A DNA stretch of 64,000 nucleotides from Candidatus Celerinatantimonas neptuna (GCA_911810475.1 OU461276.1:613501-677500), one strand, 5' to 3'; positions 1 to 6,856 are shown, counted from the stretch's first letter. A program made the numbers and translations. The notes: generated by a model not told the origin, from the letters alone.

Positions 1-66
1 TAAACACAAAACAGTTGGGAACTGAAAATGCCACGCGTTGGCAGTCTGCTTGAACCGATTGCTAAC
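1..66 (-). mobile_element. VCR-like integron attC site, cut by window edge
   Basis: Read on the minus strand, just past the yoeB stop, the sequence goes TTAGCAATCGGTTCAAG, then GACTGCCAACGCGTGGC and CAGTTCCC, then a TTTTGTGTTTA stretch. From memory this closely follows the 5' half of Vibrio cholerae repeats (VCRs), including the diagnostic AACGCGTGGC core. Its position directly after a short gene is where a cassette attC should lie. Only the 5' half is inside the window. I could not align it to a database. Confidence 0.7.
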
Positions 67-78
67 TGCCAAATCTAC

Positions 79-342
79 TTAGTAATGATAACGACATGAC
101 AGGATTGTTATTGCTTGATCATCAACTGCATAAACCAAGCGGTTTGTATCGTCTATTCGCCGTGACCAGAAGCCAGCTAAGTTCTCCTTTAGTGGCTCGG
201 GTTTACCGATACCTTCAAAAGGAGAACGCTTAACATCTGTGATTAATTTATTGATCCGTTTTAATGTTTTCTTATCTTGTGTTTGCCAATACACATAGTC
301 GTTCCAGGCCTCATCAGTCCATGACAGTAAACGACTATTCAT
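79..342 (-). CDS. yoeB: YoeB-family mRNA interferase toxin
   Basis: Toxin half of a type II toxin-antitoxin pair. YoeB binds the ribosomal A site and cleaves mRNA; YefM neutralises it. The 87-residue protein follows E. coli YoeB almost end to end: DDYVYW-like N terminus, SPFEGIGKPEPLK, GFWSRRI, RLVYAV and the terminal CRYHY. The expected catalytic Glu, Arg and His are present (E of PFEG, R of WSRR, H of RYHY). The ATG at 342 is used; a TTG one codon upstream is also possible. The start overlaps the yefM stop by 8 bp, so translation is coupled. The gene sits inside an integron cassette that ends in a VCR-like attC. It looks intact. Confidence 0.95.
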   Translation of the reverse strand: MNSRLLSWTDEAWNDYVYWQTQDKKTLKRINKLITDVKRSPFEGIGKPEPLKENLAGFWSRRIDDTNRLVYAVDDQAITILSCRYHY

Positions 343-589
343 CAATCAAATCCCGTGCCGTCGTTTGACCAGCTTTGTACTGAGTAATTGAACGGTTCAA
401 ATGCTCAGCATTTGCTGGAGAACGCAACAAATGAACAGTTTCCATTAAGCTGTTGTAATAATCTAAGGACATAACCACAGCATCTTCGGCATCTCGGCGG
501 GTAATAACTGTTGTGTCGGCATCATTAACCACACCATCTAAGACACTTTTCAAACCATTACGAGCTTCAGTGAAAGATACGATTCTCAT
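335..589 (-). CDS. yefM: YefM-family antitoxin
   Basis: Antitoxin and autorepressor of the yefM-yoeB pair, 84 residues. It starts MRIVSFTEARNGLKSVLD, the usual Phd/YefM DNA-binding N terminus, and continues with VITRRDAEDAVVMS and DYYNSLMET, also typical. The acidic, flexible C-terminal part should wrap YoeB. The ATG at 589 is chosen because ACCTCC at 594-599 (GGAGGT on the minus strand) is a strong ribosome site at correct spacing and homologues begin with MR/MN...FTEAR. A longer frame to 631 has no ribosome site. TGTACA operator motifs lie just upstream. Confidence 0.93.
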   Translation of the reverse strand: MRIVSFTEARNGLKSVLDGVVNDADTTVITRRDAEDAVVMSLDYYNSLMETVHLLRSPANAEHLNRSITQYKAGQTTARDLIDE

Positions 590-600
590 AAGAACCTCCA

Positions 601-650
601 CATGTACAATTAACAGAACAAGTATATACACTCTATCTGAATATGTACAG
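601..650 (-). promoter_or_regulatory. yefM-yoeB promoter with two TGTACA operator motifs
   Basis: On the minus strand, TGTACA (644-649) serves as a -35-like element, 17 bp before a TATACT -10 box (621-626). A second TGTACA lies at 603-608 next to the ribosome site. E. coli YefM-YoeB represses through palindromes with the same TGTACA core, but there they lie about one helical turn apart; here the copies are 41 bp apart. A private promoter fits a toxin-antitoxin cassette. Confidence 0.7.
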
Positions 651-678
651 ATAATTGGACATGTAAACTCTACTGGCA

Positions 679-760
679 GTTAATGCTAAGCTAAGTGGCT
701 AACAAACTTGGTAAACAATCACAAACCCTTGCTAACACTGGGTTCATGCAGTGGGTGGCC
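679..760 (-). mobile_element. Degenerate attC-like sequence between cassettes
   Basis: Between the deformylase remnant and the yefM promoter, the minus strand reads CCAGTGTTAGC ... TTTGTTAGCCACTTAGC ... GCATTAAC. This resembles the 3' half of a VCR-type attC (GTTATGCGTTGCCAGCCCCTTAGG then GCGTTA, by memory). It also contains CACTG/CAGTG arms. The match is loose, so it may be decayed or chimeric. Confidence 0.4.
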
Positions 761-764
761 TAAA

Positions 765-845
765 TTATTTAGAAAGATCTTGCACCTTTTCCGCTTTGAC
801 CTTAAGCCTTGGGTCTGGTGCAGTGAGAATTTCTAAAACTGCCAT
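765..845 (-). pseudogene. Peptide deformylase 5' fragment
   Basis: The 26-codon frame begins MAVLEILTAPDPRLKVKAEK and stops six residues later. This is the N terminus of gammaproteobacterial peptide deformylases, where MAVLEILT.PD.RL is highly conserved. The rest of the enzyme (GVGLAA, EGCLS and HEXDH metal motifs) is absent. The frame ends immediately before attC-like sequence, so a cassette seems to have lost its body by recombination or deletion. It could not encode an active enzyme. The identification rests on about 20 residues. Confidence 0.7.
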
Positions 846-867
846 ACTTACTTTCTAATTCTTGGAA

Positions 868-927
868 GCTCATAACTCCTCAATCAGCCGACGCTTTAGC
901 AGTCGGCTGCATTGATTTGTTAGCAAT
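868..927 (-). mobile_element. Short (about 60 bp) attC site overlapping a gene 3' end
   Basis: The minus strand reads GCTAACAAATC (R''-like), then AGCCGAC-TGCTAAAGC-GTCGGCT, a hairpin (arms at 902-908 and 886-892), then GAGGAGTTATG (R'-like, GTTATG at 871-876). Size, AACAAA opening and imperfect inner stem match the 59-base-element type of integron attC. The upstream gene reads through it, giving the C-terminal tail MQPTAKASAD seen on many cassette proteins. Confidence 0.65.
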
Positions 928-1545
928 AATTTCTAGCAGACTCTCTAAGTCTGCTCCTTTTTCGGATTTTTCATTTATATGTGCTTGGTATGCTTGTTGA
1001 TCTGGCCCCCAATCGAAGTACAGACCATTATTTGGCAACGACAGTTTTTCAGCCTGTGTTTCGCTCACAGCCAAGTTTATCTCTGAAAGTATTACTGGTG
1101 TGGAGTTGCCGACGAGCTTGGCAAAAACTGTAAGTTTGTAAGGACCAGCTAAAAAAGTAAAATTTGCGCCGTCTTCTGGTAATAAGAAATGATGATCGAA
1201 TGTAATTCCTTCCTGCGGAACATAAAGACCGCTACCTCTCTTTAGCTCGCCTTTTTCTCCGTAAACCCAAATATTGAAATTTTGCTTTGACTCATGCCTC
1301 TGAACAGAGACATGAATGCTTTCAACAACTTGACCCCGTTTTGAACTGCTGTACAACAACGTACGTAAATAGACTTTATTTTTTCCGCGATCAAAACGGG
1401 AGCCATCAGGACCAAAAAAGATAACTGTAGGCTGCGACATTAGCAGCTTACCTTTCCTGAAGAATGTAAGCCACGCCGTTACCCCAGATACAAGCAGCGC
1501 TAGGCAGGAGAATACTAAACTAAGAACATATAATTCTTGCGGCAT
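880..1545 (-). CDS. Unknown protein with one N-terminal membrane helix (integron cassette)
   Basis: Not recognised. The 221-residue protein has one hydrophobic segment at about residues 4-28 (LYVLSLVFSCLALLVSGVTA), then RKGK, so it is probably anchored with the rest in the cytoplasm. The body is beta-rich, with VYLRTLLYSSSKRGQVVESI, and has no known catalytic motif that I can see. The last residues NKSMQPTAKASAD are encoded by attC sequence. A ribosome site (AAGGAAAT) precedes the ATG, and an attC 3' half-site (GCGTTTTAG) lies about 20 bp farther upstream, so this is a complete gene cassette. The role may be stress or phage related, as with many cassettes, but nothing here shows it. Confidence 0.7.
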   Translation of the reverse strand: MPQELYVLSLVFSCLALLVSGVTAWLTFFRKGKLLMSQPTVIFFGPDGSRFDRGKNKVYLRTLLYSSSKRGQVVESIHVSVQRHESKQNFNIWVYGEKGELKRGSGLYVPQEGITFDHHFLLPEDGANFTFLAGPYKLTVFAKLVGNSTPVILSEINLAVSETQAEKLSLPNNGLYFDWGPDQQAYQAHINEKSEKGADLESLLEIIANKSMQPTAKASAD

Positions 1546-1564
1546 GACTCGATTTCCTTCTTAT

Positions 1565-1590
1565 GGCTAAAACGCCTTGCTAAGCTGCTG
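1565..1590 (-). mobile_element. attC 3' half-site at cassette boundary
   Basis: The minus strand reads AGCTTAGCAAGGCGTTTTAGCC. It resembles the CTTAG..GGGCGTTA end of VCR-type attC sites and sits just upstream of the ribosome site of the 221-residue cassette gene. No 5' half is evident. The rest of 1591-1737 shows no gene, integrase or attI that I can recognise. Confidence 0.4.
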
Positions 1591-1737
1591 CTAGAGGACC
1601 AACCAAGACATCCACTCTATTGACCTAAGAATAGCAGGCCTTTCAGTAAAATGAGCATGCAAAAAAGGTATTTGAATTCATGATCCCTGCCGACAAAAAG
1701 CTAGTTTCGATAATTACGGTTATACCAATCACACTAA

Positions 1738-1869
1738 TTAACTGGCCAAATTTGTCTGATCTCTACAGCAGAGTGATATGACTCTGCTTTTATCTTCACT
1801 AAATCGGTTCCAAGCACTACAAAGCTTGCTGACGATATCTTCATAACCATCAAAGCACTGGTTTGAAGT
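1738..1869 (-). pseudogene. C-terminal remnant of an IS630-type transposase
   Basis: The last 43 codons of a minus-strand frame read NQCFDGYEDIVSKLCSAWNR, then FSEDKSRVISLC and NLAS before the stop. This matches the C-terminal end of IS630-family transposases (typically N..F..YDDIVDA.C.AWN.F..D..R..S). The upstream part with the DDE residues is missing; the frame loses similarity before residue 44 from the end. ACCAATCACACTAATTAACT just beyond the stop resembles terminal sequences near such elements in Vibrio and Shewanella. It is a dead fragment at the integron border. Confidence 0.6.
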
Positions 1870-1977
1870 GGGATGTCCGCGTGAGCCTAACCTCACGTTG
1901 CTAAACCACAATGGGGCAATAACTGCCAAGATACGCTTAAGAGCATTTGCCGAAAATATCAAACATTATGATGGTCA

Positions 1978-2008
1978 TATAGGTTCAGGGGAATACCCCC
2001 TGAACCTA
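1978..2008. terminator. Perfect 13-bp inverted repeat after the phosphatase gene
   Basis: ATAGGTTCAGGGG and CCCCTGAACCTAT enclose a 5-nt loop, five bases beyond the stop of the minus-strand phosphatase gene. Stem strength and place suggest a transcription end, but neither strand has a clear T-run after it. It could instead protect the mRNA 3' end. Confidence 0.5.
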
Positions 2009-2012
2009 TGGA

Positions 2013-3311
2013 TTACTGATGAAAAACAGGCAGGTTCAAACCGTCTTTTACCAACATTTTACTGGCATCTTTCACAAATAATTTCAGCGGACACAGCTCT
2101 CCTTGAGCCGTATGACGACATCCTTTAAATGCAAAATCAGCACTTAATAAGGGATGCTGATGATCCAAATAGGTCAACCGGCGCCATTGATCCAAACTGC
2201 GGGCAACGAAACGAACACGAACAAATTCTTTATGCGTTCCTTTCTCATGAAAACGCGTGAAGTTCAGACTTGCACCTGGCGGAATATCATTCGCAGGATA
2301 ATCTTTTAATGCCCAGTTAAAGCCCAGCATCGTCTGAATTTCAGCAATATTTGTATCATGTCCGACAAACATCACTAAAGGCCTACTCAAACGTTTATCG
2401 CCAAGCCAATGACGATGTAGTTTGGTTCCTTTTGTCAAAGCCGATAAAATCTGGCGCATCAGCAATGAACCACCATGAGCCGCGAATTCCGGCGTATCAG
2501 TCGCCAAATCATATCTTGCCGCATGAAGCGCCATTAAATCACGAACCGCATTTGCGTCGTAGCCATGCCCGAAAGCAACCTGACGAATGGGCAAATTATC
2601 GCTGTACTGCAGGCGAATAGTTTCACCAATTGTCGCGCCCACTGAGAGTGGTCCGGTGAAAGTTGGCTTTCCATCTGCTTTAAATTTTACCTTCCAGGGT
2701 TTATCTAAAAACTTACAGCTATTGCTATCCTTTGCGCAGACCGTCTGACGAATCAACTTCACTGCACTGGCATAACGCTTCGCAGCCTGCTCCGATGACC
2801 CCATCCGGGCCATAATCTGAGCTTTAATAACCTGCTTATCTGGATGAGCCTGTTTGAGGTGATATAACTCAAATAGCGGATCATATTTAGCGTGTCCGGT
2901 TTCAGGTACGATTCCACACCCCGGAAACATTCCATCAGCAAGGGCTTTTGCAGTCGTTTTAATACGTTGCTGAGAGCTTGCCCATAAAAAGACTTGATTA
3001 GAGCGAGGGCAACGGTTGGAATAACGCAGGTTAAACCCTTCTTGATGCCACTGCTTGAGTTGATAACTGGCCTGCTGCACAATTCCAGCATAACCATGCC
3101 CCGTCAGATGTCCATCAGCCACATAGAAATGGGGCCATTTTAAACCAGTCGCCTTATCTAGTTTCTCAGTATGCGTCTGAGGTCTCACTCCGTGGCGACT
3201 TAATGTCACCACTTTTTCTATCACAAATTGCGGAGTTGCCATAGCCACCTGACTCAACGAGCATGCTATAGCACCCAAGCAAATCCATTTTCCCAATTTG
3301 AATTGATTCAT
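2013..3311 (-). CDS. Periplasmic histidine acid phosphatase (AppA/Agp type)
   Basis: Hydrolyses phosphomonoesters in the periplasm, probably phytate or sugar phosphates. The 432-residue protein has a signal peptide (MNQFKLGKWICLGAIACSLS, cleavage near ATP at 25-27). The histidine phosphatase motif RHGVRPQT at 39-46 holds the phosphorylated His; the proton-donor pair HD at 318-319 (FVGHDTN) is present. Cysteines at about 101, 132, 192 and 199 fit disulfides of an exported enzyme. Length matches AppA phytase and glucose-1-phosphatase. It lies 17 bp after the KdgM-like gene and shares its Pho-box promoter, which supports phosphate scavenging. Phytase versus glucose-1-phosphatase cannot be decided from motifs alone. 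Confidence 0.9.
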   Translation of the reverse strand: MNQFKLGKWICLGAIACSLSQVAMATPQFVIEKVVTLSRHGVRPQTHTEKLDKATGLKWPHFYVADGHLTGHGYAGIVQQASYQLKQWHQEGFNLRYSNRCPRSNQVFLWASSQQRIKTTAKALADGMFPGCGIVPETGHAKYDPLFELYHLKQAHPDKQVIKAQIMARMGSSEQAAKRYASAVKLIRQTVCAKDSNSCKFLDKPWKVKFKADGKPTFTGPLSVGATIGETIRLQYSDNLPIRQVAFGHGYDANAVRDLMALHAARYDLATDTPEFAAHGGSLLMRQILSALTKGTKLHRHWLGDKRLSRPLVMFVGHDTNIAEIQTMLGFNWALKDYPANDIPPGASLNFTRFHEKGTHKEFVRVRFVARSLDQWRRLTYLDHQHPLLSADFAFKGCRHTAQGELCPLKLFVKDASKMLVKDGLNLPVFHQ

Positions 3312-3328
3312 TACACTAGTCCTGAGGA

Positions 3329-4021
3329 TTAAATTTTATACGAAAATCCCACTTCATATTCCGTTTGGCGCTTTGAAGATTTTGAACTAACCGATTCATT
3401 TTTGACTTCAACAAATGGTGTCCACTTTTTAGTCAGACTATAACTAGCGCTAACTTCATGTTGATAGTCATGGCGTGAATGATTATACAAATTCTTATTA
3501 CCCTGATAATAGGTATATTCATATCCCACTTGCAAAGCGCCAAAGCTATGACTCGCAGAAACATCATATCGATTAACTTGTTTTGTCGACTTTGTCTTGT
3601 AGTCAGTCAATTCATCACGATAACGAACCGCAAACTGAGTCTGTTTAGTCAATGCATATTTAATTTTCAGAGACGGTTTATATTTATACTCATCCTGTTT
3701 ACGGCTCCAGGAAAATCCTGGTTCAATCGCCCACTGGTGATCAAGTTTAAACGGATAACTAAAGCTCAGTTTAGTTTCGTGCCACCGGTCATCACGAAAC
3801 GCATGACCGCTATCGCCATTGGACTGTTCAGCAGGCTGAAACTTCAACTCAGCCGATGCTTTTAAACCAAACTTAAAATGATTTGATAACGTGAATTCAT
3901 CGGTATGAGTCCGTGAAACATCTTCATATTTATGGTCAAGTGAAATTTTAGCAGCAGATGCCTGAGCTGCCATACCCATACCCATGGCCATTATTAATGC
4001 ACTTACAACTTTCTTTTTCAT
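3329..4021 (-). CDS. KdgM-family outer-membrane channel
   Basis: Small 12-strand-type porin. The KdgM family passes acidic oligosaccharides such as oligogalacturonates and sialic acid. The 230-residue protein has a signal peptide ending ASA-AK at about 24 and then alternating strands with aromatic girdles (ISLDHKYEDVSR, HETKLSFSYPF, FAVRYRDELTDYKTK, VGYEYTYYQGNKNLYNHSR, YEVGFSYKI). The C terminus ends in a beta-signal, although Ile replaces the usual Phe. Many Lys and Arg in the strands suit anionic solutes. It is first in an operon with the acid phosphatase and directly behind a Pho box. I infer that it admits phosphorylated substrates for the enzyme; the known family substrates are uronates, so this is unproven. 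Confidence 0.85.
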   Translation of the reverse strand: MKKKVVSALIMAMGMGMAAQASAAKISLDHKYEDVSRTHTDEFTLSNHFKFGLKASAELKFQPAEQSNGDSGHAFRDDRWHETKLSFSYPFKLDHQWAIEPGFSWSRKQDEYKYKPSLKIKYALTKQTQFAVRYRDELTDYKTKSTKQVNRYDVSASHSFGALQVGYEYTYYQGNKNLYNHSRHDYQHEVSASYSLTKKWTPFVEVKNESVSSKSSKRQTEYEVGFSYKI

Positions 4022-4075
4022 CAGTTAGTTACCTTTATGCTTATCATTGCTTATCGAGATGAAGATTCGGGCAGA

Positions 4076-4110
4076 AAGATAAAAGAAATGTATGACAAAA
4101 AAATGACACG
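4076..4110 (-). promoter_or_regulatory. Pho box and -10 for the porin-phosphatase operon
   Basis: On the minus strand TGTCATTTTTTTGTCATA contains two TGTCA repeats exactly 11 bp apart (4104-4108 and 4093-4097), the PhoB-box layout. About 10 bp downstream is TATCTT (4081-4076), a fair -10 box, and there is no good -35 element. A PhoB box replacing the -35 is the class seen at phoA and pstS. The start codon lies 55 bp farther on. Confidence 0.75.
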
Positions 4111-4154
4111 GATTTTATTTAAAACCCTTATATGACGTAACGTTAGGGTATTTT

Positions 4155-4215
4155 TTGCAACTAAGTGCAATTATTTTTGAAACCAGGTGCAGTCAATTTT
4201 GCAACTAAGTGCAAA
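4155..4215 (-). promoter_or_regulatory. Array of six 11-bp repeats (unknown regulator)
   Basis: TTGCAACTAAGTGCAA occurs at 4155-4170 and 4199-4214, with the related TTGAAACCAGGTGCA at 4177-4191, all exactly 22 bp apart. Inside each, the GCA cores are 11 bp apart, so the block is six half-sites on one helical face. Each full unit is also an imperfect palindrome (TTGCA-N6-TGCAA). It lies about 45 bp upstream of the Pho box. The remainder of 4216-4356 is AT-rich with nothing recognised. Confidence 0.6.
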
Positions 4216-4351
4216 GCCTCACTGGATTTTTCTTTGAAATGCTCCTCTCAAAAACATCCATCCAGAATTTTTTTCATGACTTAAAATTGAAGTAAAATAT
4301 TCATATTTGGCAGACAAAGATGTTTATCTTGATCTGTAAAAAATTAGAGAT

Positions 4352-4390
4352 GAAAAAAACCTATCCGAAAATTAACTTGGATAGGTTTCA
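4352..4390 (-). terminator. Intrinsic terminator of the RpiB/LacB-like gene
   Basis: On the minus strand AAACCTATCC and GGATAGGTTT form a 10-bp stem followed at once by seven T residues. It lies 33 bp past the stop of the isomerase gene, an ideal place and form for a rho-independent terminator. Confidence 0.85.
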
Positions 4391-4422
4391 ATCACGATGT
4401 CTAAGATTAAATTAATGGAGCT

Positions 4423-5058
4423 TTAGGCAAGCACACTTCGAACATAATCAGTCAAAACTGCATCCTGACTATTATCAAAGAAACACTGTTGAAATCTTTC
4501 ACCACCAACAGCAGTTTTTACAAGTTCTGGATCCAATGCTTTTAAGCCATCCAGATAATTTTTACCGGTTGCTTCTTTAACCTGATTTAAGATCCCGGCG
4601 TTTGCAACTTGTGATTCACGACGTTCTGGTGGGTAACCCAGGCCAGTTTCCCCCGTAAAGGCTTTTTCAAAAATATAGCGAAGATTCAGTTCAGCACCCC
4701 AGCCAAACCCTTTTGCAAACGGAATTGCCAATGCATTCCCATTATTAATTTGTGCAAACAAGTAAGCATCGGCGGGATCAATACAATAACCACAAACAAC
4801 ACCAGGATACGCATTCAACGACATCAATGCGCCTTGACCTGTTCCGCAACCAGCAACAACAAAATCAACCGCCTTGGAATTCAAAAACAAGCTGGCAATA
4901 ATCCCTAAATGGATATACGTCAAACGATGATCATTGTCGCCATTCATTCCGACATTAAAAATCTGATGGCCTTGCTCATCTGCAACAGCCTGCAATTCCT
5001 TGAGAATAATCGGGTTTTTCCCGGCTTGGCTGAATTCATTCATCAACGCGATTTTCAT
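4423..5058 (-). CDS. RpiB/LacA/LacB-family sugar isomerase
   Basis: Ketol-isomerase of the RpiB/LacAB fold, 211 residues. The VAGCGTGQGALMSLN segment holds the catalytic Cys and glycine loop of the family, and GYCIDPADAYLFAQINNGNALAIPF is the usual second conserved stretch. It is longer than RpiB (about 150) and matches the 210-215-residue branch that includes streptococcal DhuI, which isomerises the unsaturated-uronate product DK. A nearby KdgM-type porin makes uronate metabolism plausible, but no KduD or KdgK is in the window. GAGGA before the ATG supports the start. It is a single-gene unit with its own terminator. Confidence 0.8.
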   Translation of the reverse strand: MKIALMNEFSQAGKNPIILKELQAVADEQGHQIFNVGMNGDNDHRLTYIHLGIIASLFLNSKAVDFVVAGCGTGQGALMSLNAYPGVVCGYCIDPADAYLFAQINNGNALAIPFAKGFGWGAELNLRYIFEKAFTGETGLGYPPERRESQVANAGILNQVKEATGKNYLDGLKALDPELVKTAVGGERFQQCFFDNSQDAVLTDYVRSVLA

Positions 5059-5261
5059 CTTGCGATCCTCTTTCTATGTCAGTTTTACGACAAATATAAA
5101 ACAATGTTTCAATTAATGTACCACACTATTTCGATTTCAAAAACCTGTTTCTATCAGATAATTTTGAGGAGATTGATCCACTTCACTTTTTTCTTCTCTA
5201 AGCTTGCCAAATATGACGATATACATTCGCTGTACTGATGAAATGTTGATAAATCGCTGTC

Positions 5262-5275
5262 CTTGTATATACATG
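5262..5275. promoter_or_regulatory. HutC-type operator before hutH
   Basis: CTTGTATATACATG is a near-perfect palindrome that matches the HutC-type CTTGTATATACAAG. The same core recurs before hutU and hutF. It lies 55 bp upstream of the hutH start, within the likely promoter. Confidence 0.7.
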
Positions 5276-5329
5276 TATGGTATTAAATAGCGTATATATT
5301 TAATAATAAACATGAAGGATTGCACACCA

Positions 5330-6856
5330 ATGTCGATAATCATCCACCCCGGTCATTTTACTCTTGATGAATTACGCCAGATTGCGGTCAACAGAACACC
5401 TATCGTGCTTGAACAATCTGCCTATCCAATCATCAAAGAAAGTCATCAGACTGTGAAAGACATTCTTGCCAGCGGAGAAACCGTCTATGGCATCAATACC
5501 GGATTCGGACTACTAGCCCGCACCTCAATCCCCGATGATTCGTTAGCTCAATTACAAAAAAACCTATTACTCTCACATGCAGCAGGAACCGGCCCACTGC
5601 TCGACGACAATACCGTCGCATTAATAATGGCATTAAAGATTGGGTCATTAGCACGTGGTTTTTCAGGCGTTCGTGTTGAACTCATCGAACAGTTACTTAC
5701 CATGTACAATAAAGGCATCTATCCTTGCATCCCATCACAAGGATCAGTGGGTGCATCAGGTGATTTAGCACCTCTTGCGCATATGGCCTGCGCCATGATT
5801 GGAGTGGGTGAAGTACGGGTGGATGGACAAATCAAACCGGCTGAGCAAGGTTTGCGCGATGCGGAGGTCCCACTTCTGGAATTAGGCCCAAAAGAAGGCC
5901 TGGCTCTCATTAATGGAACACAAACTTCAACGGCGCTTGCCCTGCAAGGTCTGTTTGGTGCAGAACGCGTTTACAGCGCAGCCGTCACAGCGGGAGCTTT
6001 AAGCGTTGAAGCACTTAAAGGTTCTTATGTTCCATTTGACTCACGCATTGCCGAAGTTCGTGGACAATTAGGCCAAATCAGGGCAGCAGAACATTTTCGC
6101 AGCCTGTTAACTGAGAGTGAAATCAATCAATCGCACCGATATTGTGACCGGGTTCAGGACCCTTATTCCCTGCGCTGTCAGCCACAAGTCATGGGAGCCT
6201 GTCTGGATCAAATTAACCATTCAGCTAAAATTATCCTGCGCGAAGCCAATGCTGTTTCTGATAATCCGTTAATCTTTAAAGAACAGGGCGATGTTCTCTC
6301 TGGGGGGAATTTTCATGCTGAGCCCGTTGCTATAGCAGCAGATAATCTGGCTATTGCGATTAGTGAAATTGGCGCTTTAAGTGAACGACGGATTGCCCAA
6401 CTCGTCGACCCTGCCATGTCTGGTTTACCCGCCTTTTTGGTCAAAGAAAGCGGACTCAATTCAGGCTTTATGATTGCCCAAGTCAGCGCAGCCGCACTGG
6501 CATCAGAAAATAAAAGCCTGGCTCATCCCGGCTCTGTTGATAGCCTGCCAACATCAGCAAACCAGGAAGACCATGTATCCATGGCGACTTATGCAGCGCG
6601 CCGGTTAACCCAGATGGCAGGGAATAGTGCAGCGATCGTTGGTATTGAAATTCTGGCAGCTGCACAAGGTATCGAATTCCATACACCGCTCAAACCCACA
6701 AAACCACTTCAAGAGGTAATGCAGCTCGTACGAAGTGAAGTCGACAGCTACGATCAAGACCGTTTCATCGCTCCAGACATTGCCAAAGCCAGAGCGTTGG
6801 TCGAAACAGCGGCTCTGCAACGATGGATTAACGCCCCAAGCCTCTATATCGATTAA
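5330..6856 (+). CDS. hutH: Histidine ammonia-lyase
   Basis: First step of histidine breakdown: L-histidine to urocanate and ammonia. The 508-residue protein has the MIO-forming Ala-Ser-Gly at 142-144 inside GSVGASGDLAPLAH, YGINTGFG at 53-60 with the catalytic Tyr, and the FHAEP and NQEDHVSM segments. It is full length for the family. The ATG at 5330 (MSIIIHPG) is preferred over 5312 because AAGGA lies about 10 bases upstream and homologues begin here. Unlike many vibrios, hutH is separated from hutUIG by about 4.5 kb. A HutC operator lies upstream and a hairpin terminator follows. Confidence 0.97.
   Translation: MSIIIHPGHFTLDELRQIAVNRTPIVLEQSAYPIIKESHQTVKDILASGETVYGINTGFGLLARTSIPDDSLAQLQKNLLLSHAAGTGPLLDDNTVALIMALKIGSLARGFSGVRVELIEQLLTMYNKGIYPCIPSQGSVGASGDLAPLAHMACAMIGVGEVRVDGQIKPAEQGLRDAEVPLLELGPKEGLALINGTQTSTALALQGLFGAERVYSAAVTAGALSVEALKGSYVPFDSRIAEVRGQLGQIRAAEHFRSLLTESEINQSHRYCDRVQDPYSLRCQPQVMGACLDQINHSAKIILREANAVSDNPLIFKEQGDVLSGGNFHAEPVAIAADNLAIAISEIGALSERRIAQLVDPAMSGLPAFLVKESGLNSGFMIAQVSAAALASENKSLAHPGSVDSLPTSANQEDHVSMATYAARRLTQMAGNSAAIVGIEILAAAQGIEFHTPLKPTKPLQEVMQLVRSEVDSYDQDRFIAPDIAKARALVETAALQRWINAPSLYID

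Noticed and set aside
1600-2012. Search for an integron integrase or attI next to the cassettes
   Set aside because: No tyrosine-recombinase motif is present in any frame; only a transposase remnant and an inverted repeat were found.
1868-2128. Plus-strand 86-codon frame
   Set aside because: It runs antisense to the 3' end of the phosphatase gene and across the hairpin at 1978-2008, with no ribosome site and no recognisable protein.
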